From Circinella minor (Eukaryota; Mucoromycota; Mucoromycetes; Mucorales; Lichtheimiaceae): a DNA stretch of 59,787 bases. Location: positions 1-59,787 of the forward strand of contig JAEPRB010000240.1 of assembly GCA_016758965.1 (NCBI GenBank). The letters run 5' to 3'. How positions within the stretch are numbered: the stretch's first letter is position 1; each line of letters starts with the position of its first letter. The notes beneath the pieces are model-generated. The model was not told the origin of the DNA. It ran no database searches and saw nothing but the letters and a program-made list of their open reading frames with translations. The position numbers and the translations under genes were made by a program. Positions 49,151 through 59,787 of the stretch are shown in pieces.

Positions 49151-49762
49151 CTTTTCTATATATTTGTGTAAAAAAATAAAAAAAAAGTGGGGGAAAATAA
49201 AGAAAAGTCTGGTGTGGGGGGGAAGAGGATTTATATATTATAAAAGGAAAAAGTAAAAAATAATCCCGCGCATAACATATTTGTAATTGAAAATCCTTGT
49301 TCACCCCCCGGCTTTTCAATTCCCGGCGTCACTTTACTCTTTTAAGGGAATAACTCACCGAACATCCAAGTAAGGACATCTTTTTTTTTAAAAAAAGAAA
49401 AGAATGAAAGATAATCCATTTGGTATTATACACAATTAATATTAAACTTGTTAGAATAGATTATTCATTGAATATTATATTTGCTGTTTATTAAGAATTT
49501 TCTATTACATGAAAATCGACATGTTTCTTTCAACTATTGATTCTTGAATAATGTATCTTTATAAAACTTACTATAACTAAACAACGAACAACAACTCATT
49601 CTCTCTCACTTTTGCTCTTAATATATATATATATATAGTAATTACAATAATTGTTTTATATATTGTTTTTATTATAAAAAAAAAAAAAAAACAAGCTCTA
49701 ATAAAATGGAATGGGAGTAAAGTTTTTATAAAGAAAAAAAAAGTATCTTTTAATTATATTTT

Positions 49763-51329
49763 TTAAAGATTAGAGTAATTGGCGGGTTTCTTTTGCATAA
49801 ATGCTTGTATACTTTTTGGAATATCCTAATAATAAAAACATAAAGTTAAATTAATAAAATTTTGATTATAAAGTATGATTTCTTTTATAAAAAGACTTAC
49901 TTCTGTTTGTAACATGGCACTATTCCAAACAGCAGTATATTGTAAACCTTCATCCACAGAATGATCACGTGAATAATTCATCAAAAGTCTATTATAATGA
50001 TAATAAAAAAAAAAAGTGAGTATTAAAAAAAATATAAAATCCCTTGTTTTTTTTGCATAATATTTTACTTTGAACTAACGACAGCCACTGGTGATTTACT
50101 TGCAATCAAACGAGCAGTTTCCATGGCACCCTCTAATAAAAATTGAGATGTTATTTTAATAATTCGTATTTTTTTTTTTATTTTATTTTTTTTTTAGATC
50201 TGATTTATTACCAATCATTTGTTCTTTTGTATCAAATACTTTATTGATCAAACCACATTCAAGAGCTTCATCCGCATACATACTATTAAAAAAAAAGGCA
50301 ACATCAATAAATTGTCGATAACCATTTTTTTTTTCTTGCAAAAAAAAAAATATATATATATAATTTCGAAAACATAAACATTTTCACTTACTTGCGAGAA
50401 GTAAAACATAATTCACGAATTAAACTAGCATTGCCAATGACTTTGGGTAAACGTTGTAAAGTACCAATATCAGCTGCAAGACCAACATCTACTTCCTAAT
50501 TAATATTAATCCCACCCAAAATCCATTCATTAGATATCAAAGTCAAATAATTTGGGGAATTATTTTGTTTATAGTTTCGTTTTTACCTTGACACAATAAT
50601 AAGAATCTTTAGTACCATAACGAATATCACCAGCAGTAGATAAATCAACACCAGCACCAATAGCACCGTTGTGAATACAAACAATAACAGGTTTGGGACA
50701 TTTTTCTAATGATGAAATAGAGCTTTGAAACCACTATTATATATTAAAAACAAAATCCGCCCGATATAATAATAATATTTCGTGTTAGTACTATATAATA
50801 CAATGTTGATAGTAAACAATAAAGAATATGGGTTTACCTTTAATTGTTGTTGTCTCATATAAGCTTGTCTAGCAACATCCAAACTATCATCAATTTGATC
50901 TTTAAAAGGTCCTTCCATCACTGTTTTTGATAAATATATTGTGTGACCAAAACATTAGATTTTTTTTTTTTTTAGTATACGACATTTCAAAGGAATAGAT
51001 TTTTTTTTATTTTTTTGCTCTTTAACTTACAATCCAATCCAGAAGTAAACATACGACCTGAACCTGATAATACAACAGCACGTACGTTACTATCGTTACC
51101 AACGTCAGTAAAAGCTTGAAGAAGATCACGTATCATTCTATCCATTTTTTTTTGAAGAAAAAACATTAATATCATTTTGAAGAAGTTGGTGTGTATAAGT
51201 TATGTCGATAATAACTTACGCATAATTAAATGCGTTCAAACTTTTAGGTCTATTCATTTCGACATGAGCAACCCCATTAGGAAACACTTGAACTTTAACT
51301 GCTTCGTATTCGTATTTTGGTAAAGTCAT
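49763..51329 (-). CDS. Peroxisomal delta3,5-delta2,4-dienoyl-CoA isomerase, copy B
   Basis: Starts MTLPKYEYEAVKVQVFPNGV at 51329, with the same exon plan as copy C. Motifs: VEMNRPKSLNAFN, VLSGSGRMFTSGLDC, CIHNGAIGAGVDLSTAGDIR, YGTKDSYYCVKEVDVGLAAD, IGTLQRLPKVIG, NYSRDHSVDEGLQY. The catalytic acids are present. The oxyanion-loop GGG reads GAG, closest of the three to the usual pattern. The C-terminus is NYSNL, a variant PTS1. It lies about 600 bases upstream of copy C on the same strand and about 1.6 kb head-to-head from copy D. Substrate preference cannot be read from the sequence. Confidence 0.85.
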
Positions 51330-52888
51330 TATTTAAAGTATATAATTGATGGAACGAAATAAAAAAAAAAAGTTGTAAAATGAAGAAAAAGGAAACTACT
51401 TTCTTTCTTTCTCTACAGGTATATAAAAAAAAGGGTGCATAAATAACATTTGTCATTTGAAATGAACTTCCTTCTTTTCCCTCCGCTTTTTTTTTTTTCT
51501 GGACTTCTTTTGGTGTTAAAAATATCTCGTGAAAATTTAAGCTCTCTTTTTTTTTTTCTTTGGATTGATAAAATTTTCTGAGTTGCTGTTTATGGAATGA
51601 AGTGCCCGATATTTTTAACTTTTCAATATGTATAACTAAATTTTACACTACAATTTAGTATAGTAATAATAAAATATCTTTATATTCGTTCTTTTATTTA
51701 CACAGGGGCAAGAAAAAAAGAAAGCCGTTTAGATAAATTGAGTAGATAAAAATAAATTCAGAAAAAAACTGGTTTTTGTTTTATCATTATTACAGTGATC
51801 TGTTGTGGCATGTAGTATTTTATTGTCATCAATTTACGCGAATAAAACATTCATTAACATTAAAAAGAAGTTAGGTTATACTATGAGTGATATAAATAAT
51901 AGTATAATTAAACCATATATTTTATTACCATCCATGTGGAATGGTGTGTTTCAGCCTTGGGGGTAGTATAGCAACATATTGCATTTAGTGATACTTATAA
52001 CCAAAAGGGTCAATATCATAATCGAAGAAAGAAATACCTATGACAAGTTGGGCATAAGTATTTTTAAGTGTTTTTTTCGTGTGATATTGTGAAATAACAG
52101 CAAAGTTTTAAATACTTGAATCCACTAAATATATATACTATTATGTGATGTAGACAAAACACCTAAAAGAAATGGGAAATTTTTGAGAAATCTGGGAAAA
52201 AAGGATCTGCCTTTTTTTTTTTTTTTTTTACGGTTGAAAGTCTCACGCTTTCTGCTCAAAAAAAGTACATTGCATGCATTTTATGCTATGAATAAATTGT
52301 CATGTAAACCAATGTGATGTGATTGGGTACCCCCTTATTCGTTTTTTAATGCATTTCTTTTTTTTTTTTTTTTACTCGGATCGCCCTTCCGAAAATTTTA
52401 CCGAAAAAAAAAATGTGTGTGTGTGATGGGATTCAATTTTTGCTTACTTTATCATTACTTTATGGAACAAATAATACCCATTTATGTATGAATCTAAATC
52501 ATTAAATTAAATACCGTATGTCTCTTATTACAGTATTACTATCTAAGAGGTATACAATATACAAATATCTACGAATTTTTCTTTTGTTATATATAGTTAT
52601 ATATATTTGCTCAAGATTTAACTACGCAGACAATTACAGTTACTACGTATCATATAGTTTTAAAGAAATATTAATGTGGGGGAGACTAGTAGTACATAAG
52701 GAAATGATTGTTATGCATAAATAATAAACAAACATGTAGGGAAATCATTTGAAAATTTCGGAATAAGAAAACTAGAATGACTAATAATCAAACAAGCTAC
52801 CTTTTTTTATTTATATATATGAACAACAAAATTTTGTGGAGAAGTGTTAGATTAATTCCCCCCGTTATTTTCATTTTATTTTTCCATT
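51330..52888. other. Divergent intergenic region between isomerase copies B and D
   Basis: It must contain both promoters. Pyrimidine-rich and A-rich tracts flank both starts. A poly-T run near 52210 and another near 52359 are present. No gene is seen; the short plus-strand frame at 52518-52724 is not supported. No binding site (for example an oleate-response element) could be identified with confidence. Confidence 0.35.
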
Positions 52889-54760
52889 ATGACAACAACT
52901 ACTTTTAAATATCAATATGAAACATTGAATGTCAAAATATACCCAGATGGTGTAGCCCATGTTGAATTAAATCGTCCTGATAAATTGAATAGTTTCAGTC
53001 CAGGGTATAACCTCTCTTATATATATATATTCATGACCATGATATATAATACGTCATGTGTTTTTTTTTTTTTTGAATATGTAAAAACAGAGAAATTAAA
53101 CTCAAAATGTTATTATTATTTACATATAGACTTTTTGAAGACATTCTTCAGTGTTTTACAACAATGAGTAAAGATAGTGATATTCATGCCATTGTTCTCT
53201 CAGGATCCGGTCGTATGTTCACTGCTGGAATTGATTGTAAGTATAAATATTAATATAGTAACCAACTTGGGGGTTTTTTTTACGCCCAAGTTCATTAATC
53301 AATAATAATAAATACTGTAATAAATAAATAAATAAATATTAACGAAAAATGAATAAAAAGTCAAAGGGGGTGCTTTATTACAAGGATCAAAGGATAAAGA
53401 TTTAGACGTTGCACGACAAGCATTTGCCAAGCAAGCCCATCTTAATGTAAAATTTTATTTACATTCTCATTATGAATGGAAAAAAAAAACAACTTTTTTT
53501 TTTCCATTATATCAAAAGTAAATGACAAACAATAGTATTAGATATTAATATTTTATTATATACTGTATCTACATTATATATAATATATAGTACCTTCAAC
53601 GTTCGATTTCTTCACTTGAAAAATGTTCACAACCTGTTATTGTTGCCATGCATAATGGTGTCTTTGGTGTCGGTGTTGACTTAGTTACTGCAGGTGATAT
53701 TCGTTATGGTACTAAAGATTCCTATTATTGTGTCAAGGTAAATTATATATAATATCTTTCCACTTTCTCTCTTTTTCTTTTTAACTCATAGAAAAGATAA
53801 AATAAGCTTTGGACTGTAGTTCTATGTGATTTTAGTTTATAAAATTTTTACTAAAAAAAAATTATACTTAATTATTATAGGAAGTAGATCTTGGTCTTGC
53901 TCCAGATGTTGGAACCTTACAACGTTTACCAAAAATTATTGGTAATGATAGTTTGGTTCGTGAATTATGTTATACCGCACGCATGTAAGATTAGTAATAT
54001 ATAGAAAAAATGAAAAAAAAAGTTATTACTTAATGTTGTTACTAGTAGTTAATACAAATATAAATATAATTACCAAAGTTTTCTTATATAATATTACCTT
54101 CTAATTTTTTCATAACTCCGTATATATATATATATAGAATGAAGTCTAATGAAGCATTACAATGTGGCTTTATTAACAGAATTTTTGATACCAAAGAGCA
54201 ACTTATCGGTAAGAATGTGATATGTGTTGTTGAGGCAATTGATTTTTTTTTTTTACTATTATATTCTATGATGTTAAACATTCTTTTGGTAATATTGGTT
54301 CTATAATTTATTTAGAGGGAGCTTTGAAAACAGCCCACGAGATTGCCAGTAAATCACCAGTAGCCGTTATTAGTACAAAGTAAGAGAAATTATTATTTAT
54401 ATCAACAACAACAAAAGTATCAATTTCTAGTCAAGAAAAAAAATATTATGACTAAGAACATGTATAAATCTTTTTTTTTTTTTTAAAAAAAAAAAAAAAT
54501 TAGACACTTGTTGAATTATTCGCGTGATCACAGTGTTGATGAAGGACTTGATTATATTAGAGTTTGGAATAGTGCTATGCTTATGACTGAGGTAATTTTA
54601 ATGATAAACAATGACTTTTTTTTTTTTTTACACATACAATAAAAATAAATTTTTTGATTAAATAACAAACAAAAAAAAACATCATCTTTTTATATAGGAT
54701 ATTCCAAAAAGTATTGAAGCTTTCGTTACGAAAACACCTGCTAAATATTCAAAACTCTAA
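52889..54760 (+). CDS. Peroxisomal delta3,5-delta2,4-dienoyl-CoA isomerase, copy D
   Basis: Starts MTTTTFKYQYETLNVKIYPD at 52889 and has about nine exons (first 52889-53004; last 54698-54760). Motifs: VELNRPDKLNSF, VLSGSGRMFTAGID, AMHNGVFGVGVDLVTAGDIR, YGTKDSYYCVKEVDLGLAPD, VGTLQRLPKIIGND, NYSRDHSVDEGLDY. The three catalytic acids of the ECH1 family are present, and FTAGID matches mammalian ECH1 exactly. The GGG of the oxyanion loop reads GVG. The C-terminus KYSKL carries the canonical PTS1 SKL, so peroxisomal matrix location is well supported. It diverges from copies A-C, which lie on the other strand. Confidence 0.9.
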
Positions 54761-56014
54761 AGTTTATTCCAAGTTATATATATATTTTACTATATAATTA
54801 AAAAAGATTTATATTTAAAGTATTCTAAAAAAAAAATATAATTACTTTTTTTTTTTTCTTTTATATTTCCACAAATTATTTCTTACTACGTATTTTATTA
54901 TATTGTATAATTCATCACTTATTTTTACATTGACAGTAAAAATTATCGGATAAAGAAAAAGAAAAACAGTGATTAAGCGGGAAGGGAGAGAGGTGCATAA
55001 TGAACAACGTAAATAATAACTGAAATAAATAGTTATAACAGTATGCATTAGGTTGTTGAATAAGTCCCCATTCTTTGATAAATTTAAATATACGTATCAG
55101 AGAAGAATTGTTTAATTCATCAATATAATATTTTTGATGAATACAAGTTGATGTATTATGATGTATAAAACAAATCCTTTAGATTGAGAAAGCAGTTATT
55201 TATCCTGGGGAGAGAAGATCCACTTTTTTTCATTATATATTTAAACCGTAAAAAAAAGGTAGTGCGTACAGCGTTGAAAATTAAATTTGGCCAAAACGAG
55301 CTATGATTTTGAAAATGGTTAAATCTATACGAAATTGAATTACGAAAGCTTCAAGCTGAGCCATGGCATGTAAATCTAGGCTTTGCCATAACACCAATGC
55401 TATATTTTTTTGGTCTTAAAAGTCAAAACGGAAATCATCCATTATGGATCACGTATACCAACAGACAGTAAAATAGTGATAATCAAACAAAAAAAAAAGG
55501 GTATTCCTTTTACTGAATATGGTTATTTAATATAACTTATTGTAAAAATAGCCAATACCTGTTTTTTGCTAATTTTTAATGTAGTCATGTGGGGAATAAT
55601 AAGGGAATATCAATACTTGATAAAAGTACTATGTTTTCGATCCAACTTCATGAACCTTTCTCAGTTTTTCCACTAATCTCGAGCTAAACCTCACCTGTGC
55701 AAAAAAAAAGGGGGGTGGAGTCAACTGTATAATGGTAGTAGATTAACAATCATAACGAGAAAATCATGATAATAAAAATGATACAAGTATAATCATAGTA
55801 AAGTAAGGATTATACGTAGAAAAAAAAATTATACTTATGAAAATGATAGAGAATGTAATGTAAAGAACAGATGTAGAGAAAAATCGATATTAAAGAAAAT
55901 TATTCTTTTTTTTATGATGTTTGTTTCTAGAACCGGAAGAGTTTGAAAATTGTGTTTGATTATCATTATCCAGAACAAAGGATAGGGGCAAATGATGGAA
56001 GAAGTGGACTCGGA
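54761..56014. other. Intergenic DNA, no gene seen
   Basis: AT-rich with poly-A and poly-T runs just after the isomerase stop. From 55060 to 56010 nothing is recognisable. A stretch at 55260-55440 (GCGTTGAAAATTAAATTTGG onward) is less AT-rich and could be a remnant, but no frame is open. Confidence 0.35.
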
Positions 56015-56776
56015 TTACCAGTTGCCGATGGCGGGACCTGGGTTTGACAGCATAAAAAAATAGGTGTCATTGATGATGGCTTTTCCATACGAAGCTAGTT
56101 CTAGCAGTGACACGATCTTCAAAACATAGTCATTGTTATCTGATGGGTACTCGAGTTCATCTGTTTGTCGAATCTTTACAATATGACCACCAGGAATATC
56201 TGCATCTATTAAACGGACAGCAATATATATTGTATTTGATTTGTTTTAGCACATATATTCTCATCAGTCTTGTACTAATATTATTATTTTGCAAACATAC
56301 CACTTATGTTGTAATCAAAAACATGGGGCTTATGTATGAGTGAAGGACGACAGCTCGCGATTTCATCCAACGTATCCTTGAAAACGAATGGGCGTTTCAA
56401 CATAGAATCCTCGAATTCTTTTGTATTATCTTTCGTAGAAATTGCCTCTAAGAGCATGTGCAATGAAGGCTGTAAATCGTCCAAGACTGTACCTGCCCAG
56501 TTTTTACAGCGACGTGATGGAGTGGTAGTTGTAGCTTGAACTGTAAAATCAAAATCAAAGGGCATAAGGCTCTTAAATTACAACCCGAAAATATTTTAAA
56601 GTTCCATTTTTCTTTCATACCATCGTTCCACTTGCGCTAATCCACCCGATTCGATATCACTGCGCCAATGTAAACTGTATCAAATCGTCTACCAATTTTT
56701 TTTGCGCTCCACTTTTTACATTACCAATAACTTGTATTTGAAGCTCTCTATTGAACATAGCGTCCTTGTCGAACAT
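56015..56776 (-). CDS. Three-exon hypothetical protein
   Basis: Exons 56776-56725, 56540-56301 and 56205-56015 total 483 nt, exactly 160 codons plus stop, with matching phases. The introns begin GTAATG and GTATGT and end TTTTACAG and TTTAATAG. The protein starts MFDKDAMFNRELQIQVIVQA and continues SRRCKNWAGTVLDDLQPSLH. Later come VFKDTLDEIASCRPSLIHKP, GGHIVKIRQTDELEYPSDNN, DYVLKIVSLLELASYGKAII and finally FFMLSNPGPAIGNW. There is no signal peptide or membrane segment. I do not recognise the family. It may belong to the same group of multi-copy Mucorales hypothetical proteins as the gene at 784-1468, but that is a guess. An alternative donor in exon 1 would change the first residues. Confidence 0.5.
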
Positions 56777-57174
56777 GTTTATTCGAAACAGATAAAGAAA
56801 GTAAAAAGTAAATAAGGAGCCCTGCGCTCGTAAGAGAAGGTAATGGGACGAATGATAATAGAAAATAATAGTAAACTGGGAATGATAAAGAAATAGTAAT
56901 AATTGGGTATATATGATGATAGTAAAATGACTAATAGATAATCATGGAAAATGTATAAGAATGAAAATATTGCACAGAACTTCAGATAGTGGGGCTGTAT
57001 AAGAATGTTTGAACAGTAAACTTTTTGCTAGGGCATATATACAAAAAAGTGTATAGTTAGAAAAAATAGCCTCTGGGTGGTATAATACTGATTTTATTAA
57101 GAAAAACTCCTCCTTTTTTTTTCGTTACCGCCACCACTGCCACTGAATCCTTTCTTTCTCGACCAACGCGCTCA

Positions 57175-57245
57175 TTATTTTTTTCCCTGTGGAACTTGTG
57201 GTGGCTGCAACTTTCGCATTGAAAGCAATCCATTATTCACGGTTC
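57175..57245 (-). CDS. Possible terminal exon of an unknown gene
   Basis: After an acceptor-like TTACAAG, the minus strand reads GTVNNGLLSMRKLQPPQVPQ and ends GKK with TAA at 57175. It lies downstream of the 47-bp repeat block on the same strand. It is supported only by composition and the acceptor. Confidence 0.2.
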
Positions 57246-57412
57246 CTTGTAAGCAAATGAATTTTTCTATAAAGTATAAATTAATTAAAAACAAACGTTG
57301 TGTAATACTAATATAAAAGTTTTGCATACTTCCCTGATAAAAAAAACAGTAGCTCAATCAATGAAACCATTATTTCAAAGGCAAAAAAAAAAAAAAGAAA
57401 CACAAGGCGCTG

Positions 57413-57701
57413 CCCATGAGAGGAACATCTTGTTGGGACGGTACCACCAAGGCCATCTGACAAACGCAATGTATTAAGAAAAAAACGCGCTACCCATGAG
57501 AGGAACATCTTGTTGGGACGGTACCACCAAGGCCATCTGGTAAAACGCAACACTCGCAATACACACCCATGAGAGGAACATCTTGTTGGGACGGTACCAC
57601 CAAGGCCATCTGATGTGCATTACTCGGACATTCGAAAGTAGGTCATAATACACATCCATGAGAGGAACATCTTGTTGGGACGGTACCACCAAGGCCATCT
57701 G
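57413..57701. repeat. Four near-identical 47-bp repeats with diverged spacers
   Basis: Copies at 57413-57459, 57493-57539, 57566-57612 and 57655-57701 begin CCCATGAGAGGAACATCTTG and end GGTACCACCAAGGCCATCTG. Only the first base of the fourth copy differs. Spacers are 33, 26 and 42 bases and only loosely similar (each begins with a degenerate RCGCAATGT/GTGCATTAC-like stretch). The cores are clearly richer in GC than the flanks. On the minus strand each core reads QMALVVPSQQDVPLMG in one frame. Confidence 0.92.
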
Positions 57702-58631
57702 ACGTGCGTTACTAATACTTCACGAAAATCCTGATGAAGATTGTAGAAAAAAAACAAAAGTTTGTTTGATAATAAAAGCTTAGTAAGTTAAGAGGTCCTG
57801 CACCACATTTTGCCATTTTGCACTCCCATCGTGCACCAAAAAAAAAACCAAGTCACACCAGCTTATATTGTAACATCCAATCAATAATAATTGCTGGAGA
57901 ATGAGATACAAAGATATAAAATTTGGTAAATTTCGTGCAGAATGAATTTTGTGCAGTATTTTTTTGTGCAGATTATATTCATGGTGCATTTTTTGTGTAG
58001 TTTTATTATATATGCATTTTTTTTTGTGTAGCGATTTTTGTGCACTTTACAACTTTTAAAAAAAAATTATATAAATTTTGTGTAGATTACTTTTAAATCC
58101 TTTTAACAATATCCCATGAGGTAGCTTTTATAATTTTGATACAAATTATACTTGTCCACAACGTCTGTGTATTTAGATTATCAATAAAATATACTGTAAA
58201 AGAGTAGTTGTTTTATTTCAGGAATAAACAGATTCTCAACTATATTTACTTTAGTCCCATCTTTCTATTTTTACTACTCGTAATTTATCTCAGGCCTGCT
58301 GTTTTTTTATTATAGTTTCACGTGAATCTTTGTTCTACTAATGGTTAATCCATTATTTTAATCCGGGTATTTGTCATATGATAGTTAAAATGACTTTTAG
58401 AGCAGTGTACTAGATATGTAATGTAGGGGCAGCAACGGCTGTTGCTTCGGTGATACACTCGGTACTGTTGGAGATAATAGACGATTCGTATAATCATCAT
58501 TTTTCTTTCCATATCTATCTCCAGCAGCTCTTTTTCTAACTACATGTTTTTTAATTTTAAAAGACATTATTGTTTAATATCATATCAAATATACGTATCA
58601 TAAACTGATTTACACATTTTTGTCACAAAAT
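57702..58631. other. AT-rich DNA with scattered GTGCA/TGCAC motifs
   Basis: No gene is seen. Between 57795 and 58050 many short GTGCA or TGCAC motifs follow T-runs (for example TTTTGCACTCCC, TTTTTTGTGCAG, TTTTTGTGCACTTT). This recalls the subterminal motifs of the element at 6391-6765 and may be a decayed relative. Confidence 0.3.
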
Positions 58632-59489
58632 TACAGTGAGTATTCGCTAAACCGGTACTTAATATATGTGAGGATTAGTACCGGTTTAGCGAATTACCGG
58701 TTTAGCGAATTACCGGTTTAGCGAATTACCGGTTTAGCGAATTGAAACGCAGCTGGTACTAATATGTAGAATATACTGGAAAAATAACTATAATTAAATT
58801 AAGCTGTACAGATAAGATAAAAAAAATGATAGTTCATACAATCTAGCTTTGCTACTATAAGCTAATCTTTTAGTGATAAAAATGACAATAGTGCACTCAT
58901 CAAATAGCAGTAATGAATTAAAGATTGGATTAATACTGAATTTACAACAAAGTGTGTTTAATATCATGGACCATGGTTTTAGCAGTTGAATAAATGAGTA
59001 AAAATGAATTGTATCAGCAACATAATTACATATTCAATGGTAATAAACAAGTACATGACAAAGTTAAAAAGAAGTAAGTACGTACGCAGATGAGGAGAAA
59101 GAAAAAAGCATCCGTGTGAAGTTGGCGAAAAGGAGACTCTGTTATCAACAAGATGTTGAGAAGCTTTTTTTTTACGACAAGAATGATTTGTGTATTTTAA
59201 TTGCTACGGAAACAAAGTAGCCAACTGAAGAAAAAAACAGGGAAGAGCTGAGATGACGTTAAAAGAAAGCTGCATTACTGATTTTACAATAAAAAGACTA
59301 GTATTATATTATATAAAATAAAATAAAATAATACTATTATAAACCCGGTAAATATTTGGGAAAGCTCACCGGATACCGGTTTAACGAATCACCAGTATTT
59401 TACTAAGTATATAAAAAGTATTTGAGAGATACTACCGGTTTAGCGAAATACCGGTTTAACTAGTACAGGTTTAGCGAATACTCACTGTA
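58632..59489. mobile_element. TA-flanked inverted-repeat element with internal 16-bp repeats
   Basis: The left end TACAGTGAGTATTCGCTAAA-CC pairs with the right end GG-TTTAGCGAATACTCACTGTA over about 28 bases with one mismatch. Both ends are TA-flanked. Just inside the left end the 16-bp unit ACCGGTTTAGCGAATT is repeated four times (58679-58743). Related units (ACCGGTTTAACGAATC, TACCGGTTTAGCGAAA) lie near the right end at 59376-59460. About 860 bases in all, with no intact transposase. Likely a non-autonomous Tc1/mariner/pogo-type element. Confidence 0.85.
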
Positions 59490-59709
59490 TATTTCAGCAT
59501 GTGTTATGCGTAACTGCAAAGTGAGGGAGGGAGGAAGAGGTTGTCTTCTACATATTAAAAATGAAATGGTATTACGAACTACAAGACAAAAAAGACATTG
59601 TTATTTTTTTTCTCGCTTTCAACAACTTAAATATTGGAAATAGCATTTTTCCAAAGAAAGGGCCCGTGTGACATGTCTGGGCCTGGTGGAATTAATTCTT
59701 TTATTTTTT

Positions 59710-59748
59710 AGAAGGGTTTGAGGGCGCGCAGCGCCCTCAAAACCCTTC
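59710..59748. repeat. GC-rich perfect hairpin
   Basis: GAAGGGTTTGAGGGCGC, a GCA loop, then GCGCCCTCAAAACCCTTC. The arms pair fully except for one extra A. It is strikingly GC-rich against AT-rich flanks and is followed by a short T-run. It may be the end of a mobile element (Helitron-type ends carry such hairpins) or a strong RNA hairpin. The window stops too soon to decide. Confidence 0.6.
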
Positions 59749-59787
59749 TTTTTGTCAATGGGGTTCGTTAGAATAATGTGTTTTAAG

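Noticed and set aside
57413..57701. CRISPR-like look of four direct repeats with unlike spacers
   Set aside because: The genome is eukaryotic, spacer lengths vary (26-42) and spacers are themselves loosely similar. No cas genes are present.

Overview
The window looks like nuclear DNA of an early-diverging fungus, most likely Mucoromycota (Mucorales-like). It is strongly AT-rich. Conserved genes use the standard code and are cut by many short GT-AG introns that often end in TA-rich tracts. Eukaryote-only proteins are present: clathrin heavy chain, a BEACH-WD40-FYVE protein and peroxisomal dienoyl-CoA isomerases. The taxon is inferred from gene structure and protein resemblance recalled from memory; no search was run.

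Layout. 0-3 kb: small lineage-specific genes on the minus strand. 4-10 kb: two TA-flanked non-autonomous DNA elements, then a 2.8 kb broken LINE with a 14-bp target-site duplication. 11-33 kb: the conserved core. It holds a roughly 40-exon WDFY3/ALFY-like gene (+), a small gag/retropepsin-like gene (-) that looks domesticated, and clathrin heavy chain (-; 13 exons, 1,670 aa). 34.9-37.1 kb: about 15 diverged copies of a ~142-bp tandem repeat ending inside a tiny secreted-peptide gene. 37.9-44 kb: a possible hAT-like element, a fragmentary gene, a 41-bp minisatellite and further simple repeats. 44.4-54.8 kb: four copies of a peroxisomal delta3,5-delta2,4-dienoyl-CoA isomerase (ECH1-like) gene, three apparently intact and one dead and cut by a DNA element. 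56-57.7 kb: a three-exon unknown gene and four near-identical 47-bp repeats. 58.6-59.5 kb: another TA-flanked element. The window ends with a GC-rich hairpin.

Main hunt result. The palindrome TACGTA is very common outside conserved genes (about 55-60 by eye) and nearly absent from the 22 kb conserved block (one found). Where a site can be aligned to a paralogous copy (dead isomerase gene, DNA-element pair, 142-bp units), it is usually an exact 4-bp insertion of CGTA at a TA. The DNA elements here sit between TA dinucleotides and begin with C and end with G. Excision leaving one base from each end would give TA-C-G-TA. I propose that TACGTA is a pervasive excision scar of a pogo/Tc1-mariner-type family. 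The comparison is seen in the sequence; the mechanism is inference.

The ECH1 genes would act together in peroxisomal beta-oxidation of unsaturated fatty acids. Clathrin and the BEACH protein act in vesicle traffic and autophagy-type membrane processes. No tRNA, rRNA or CRISPR was seen by eye.
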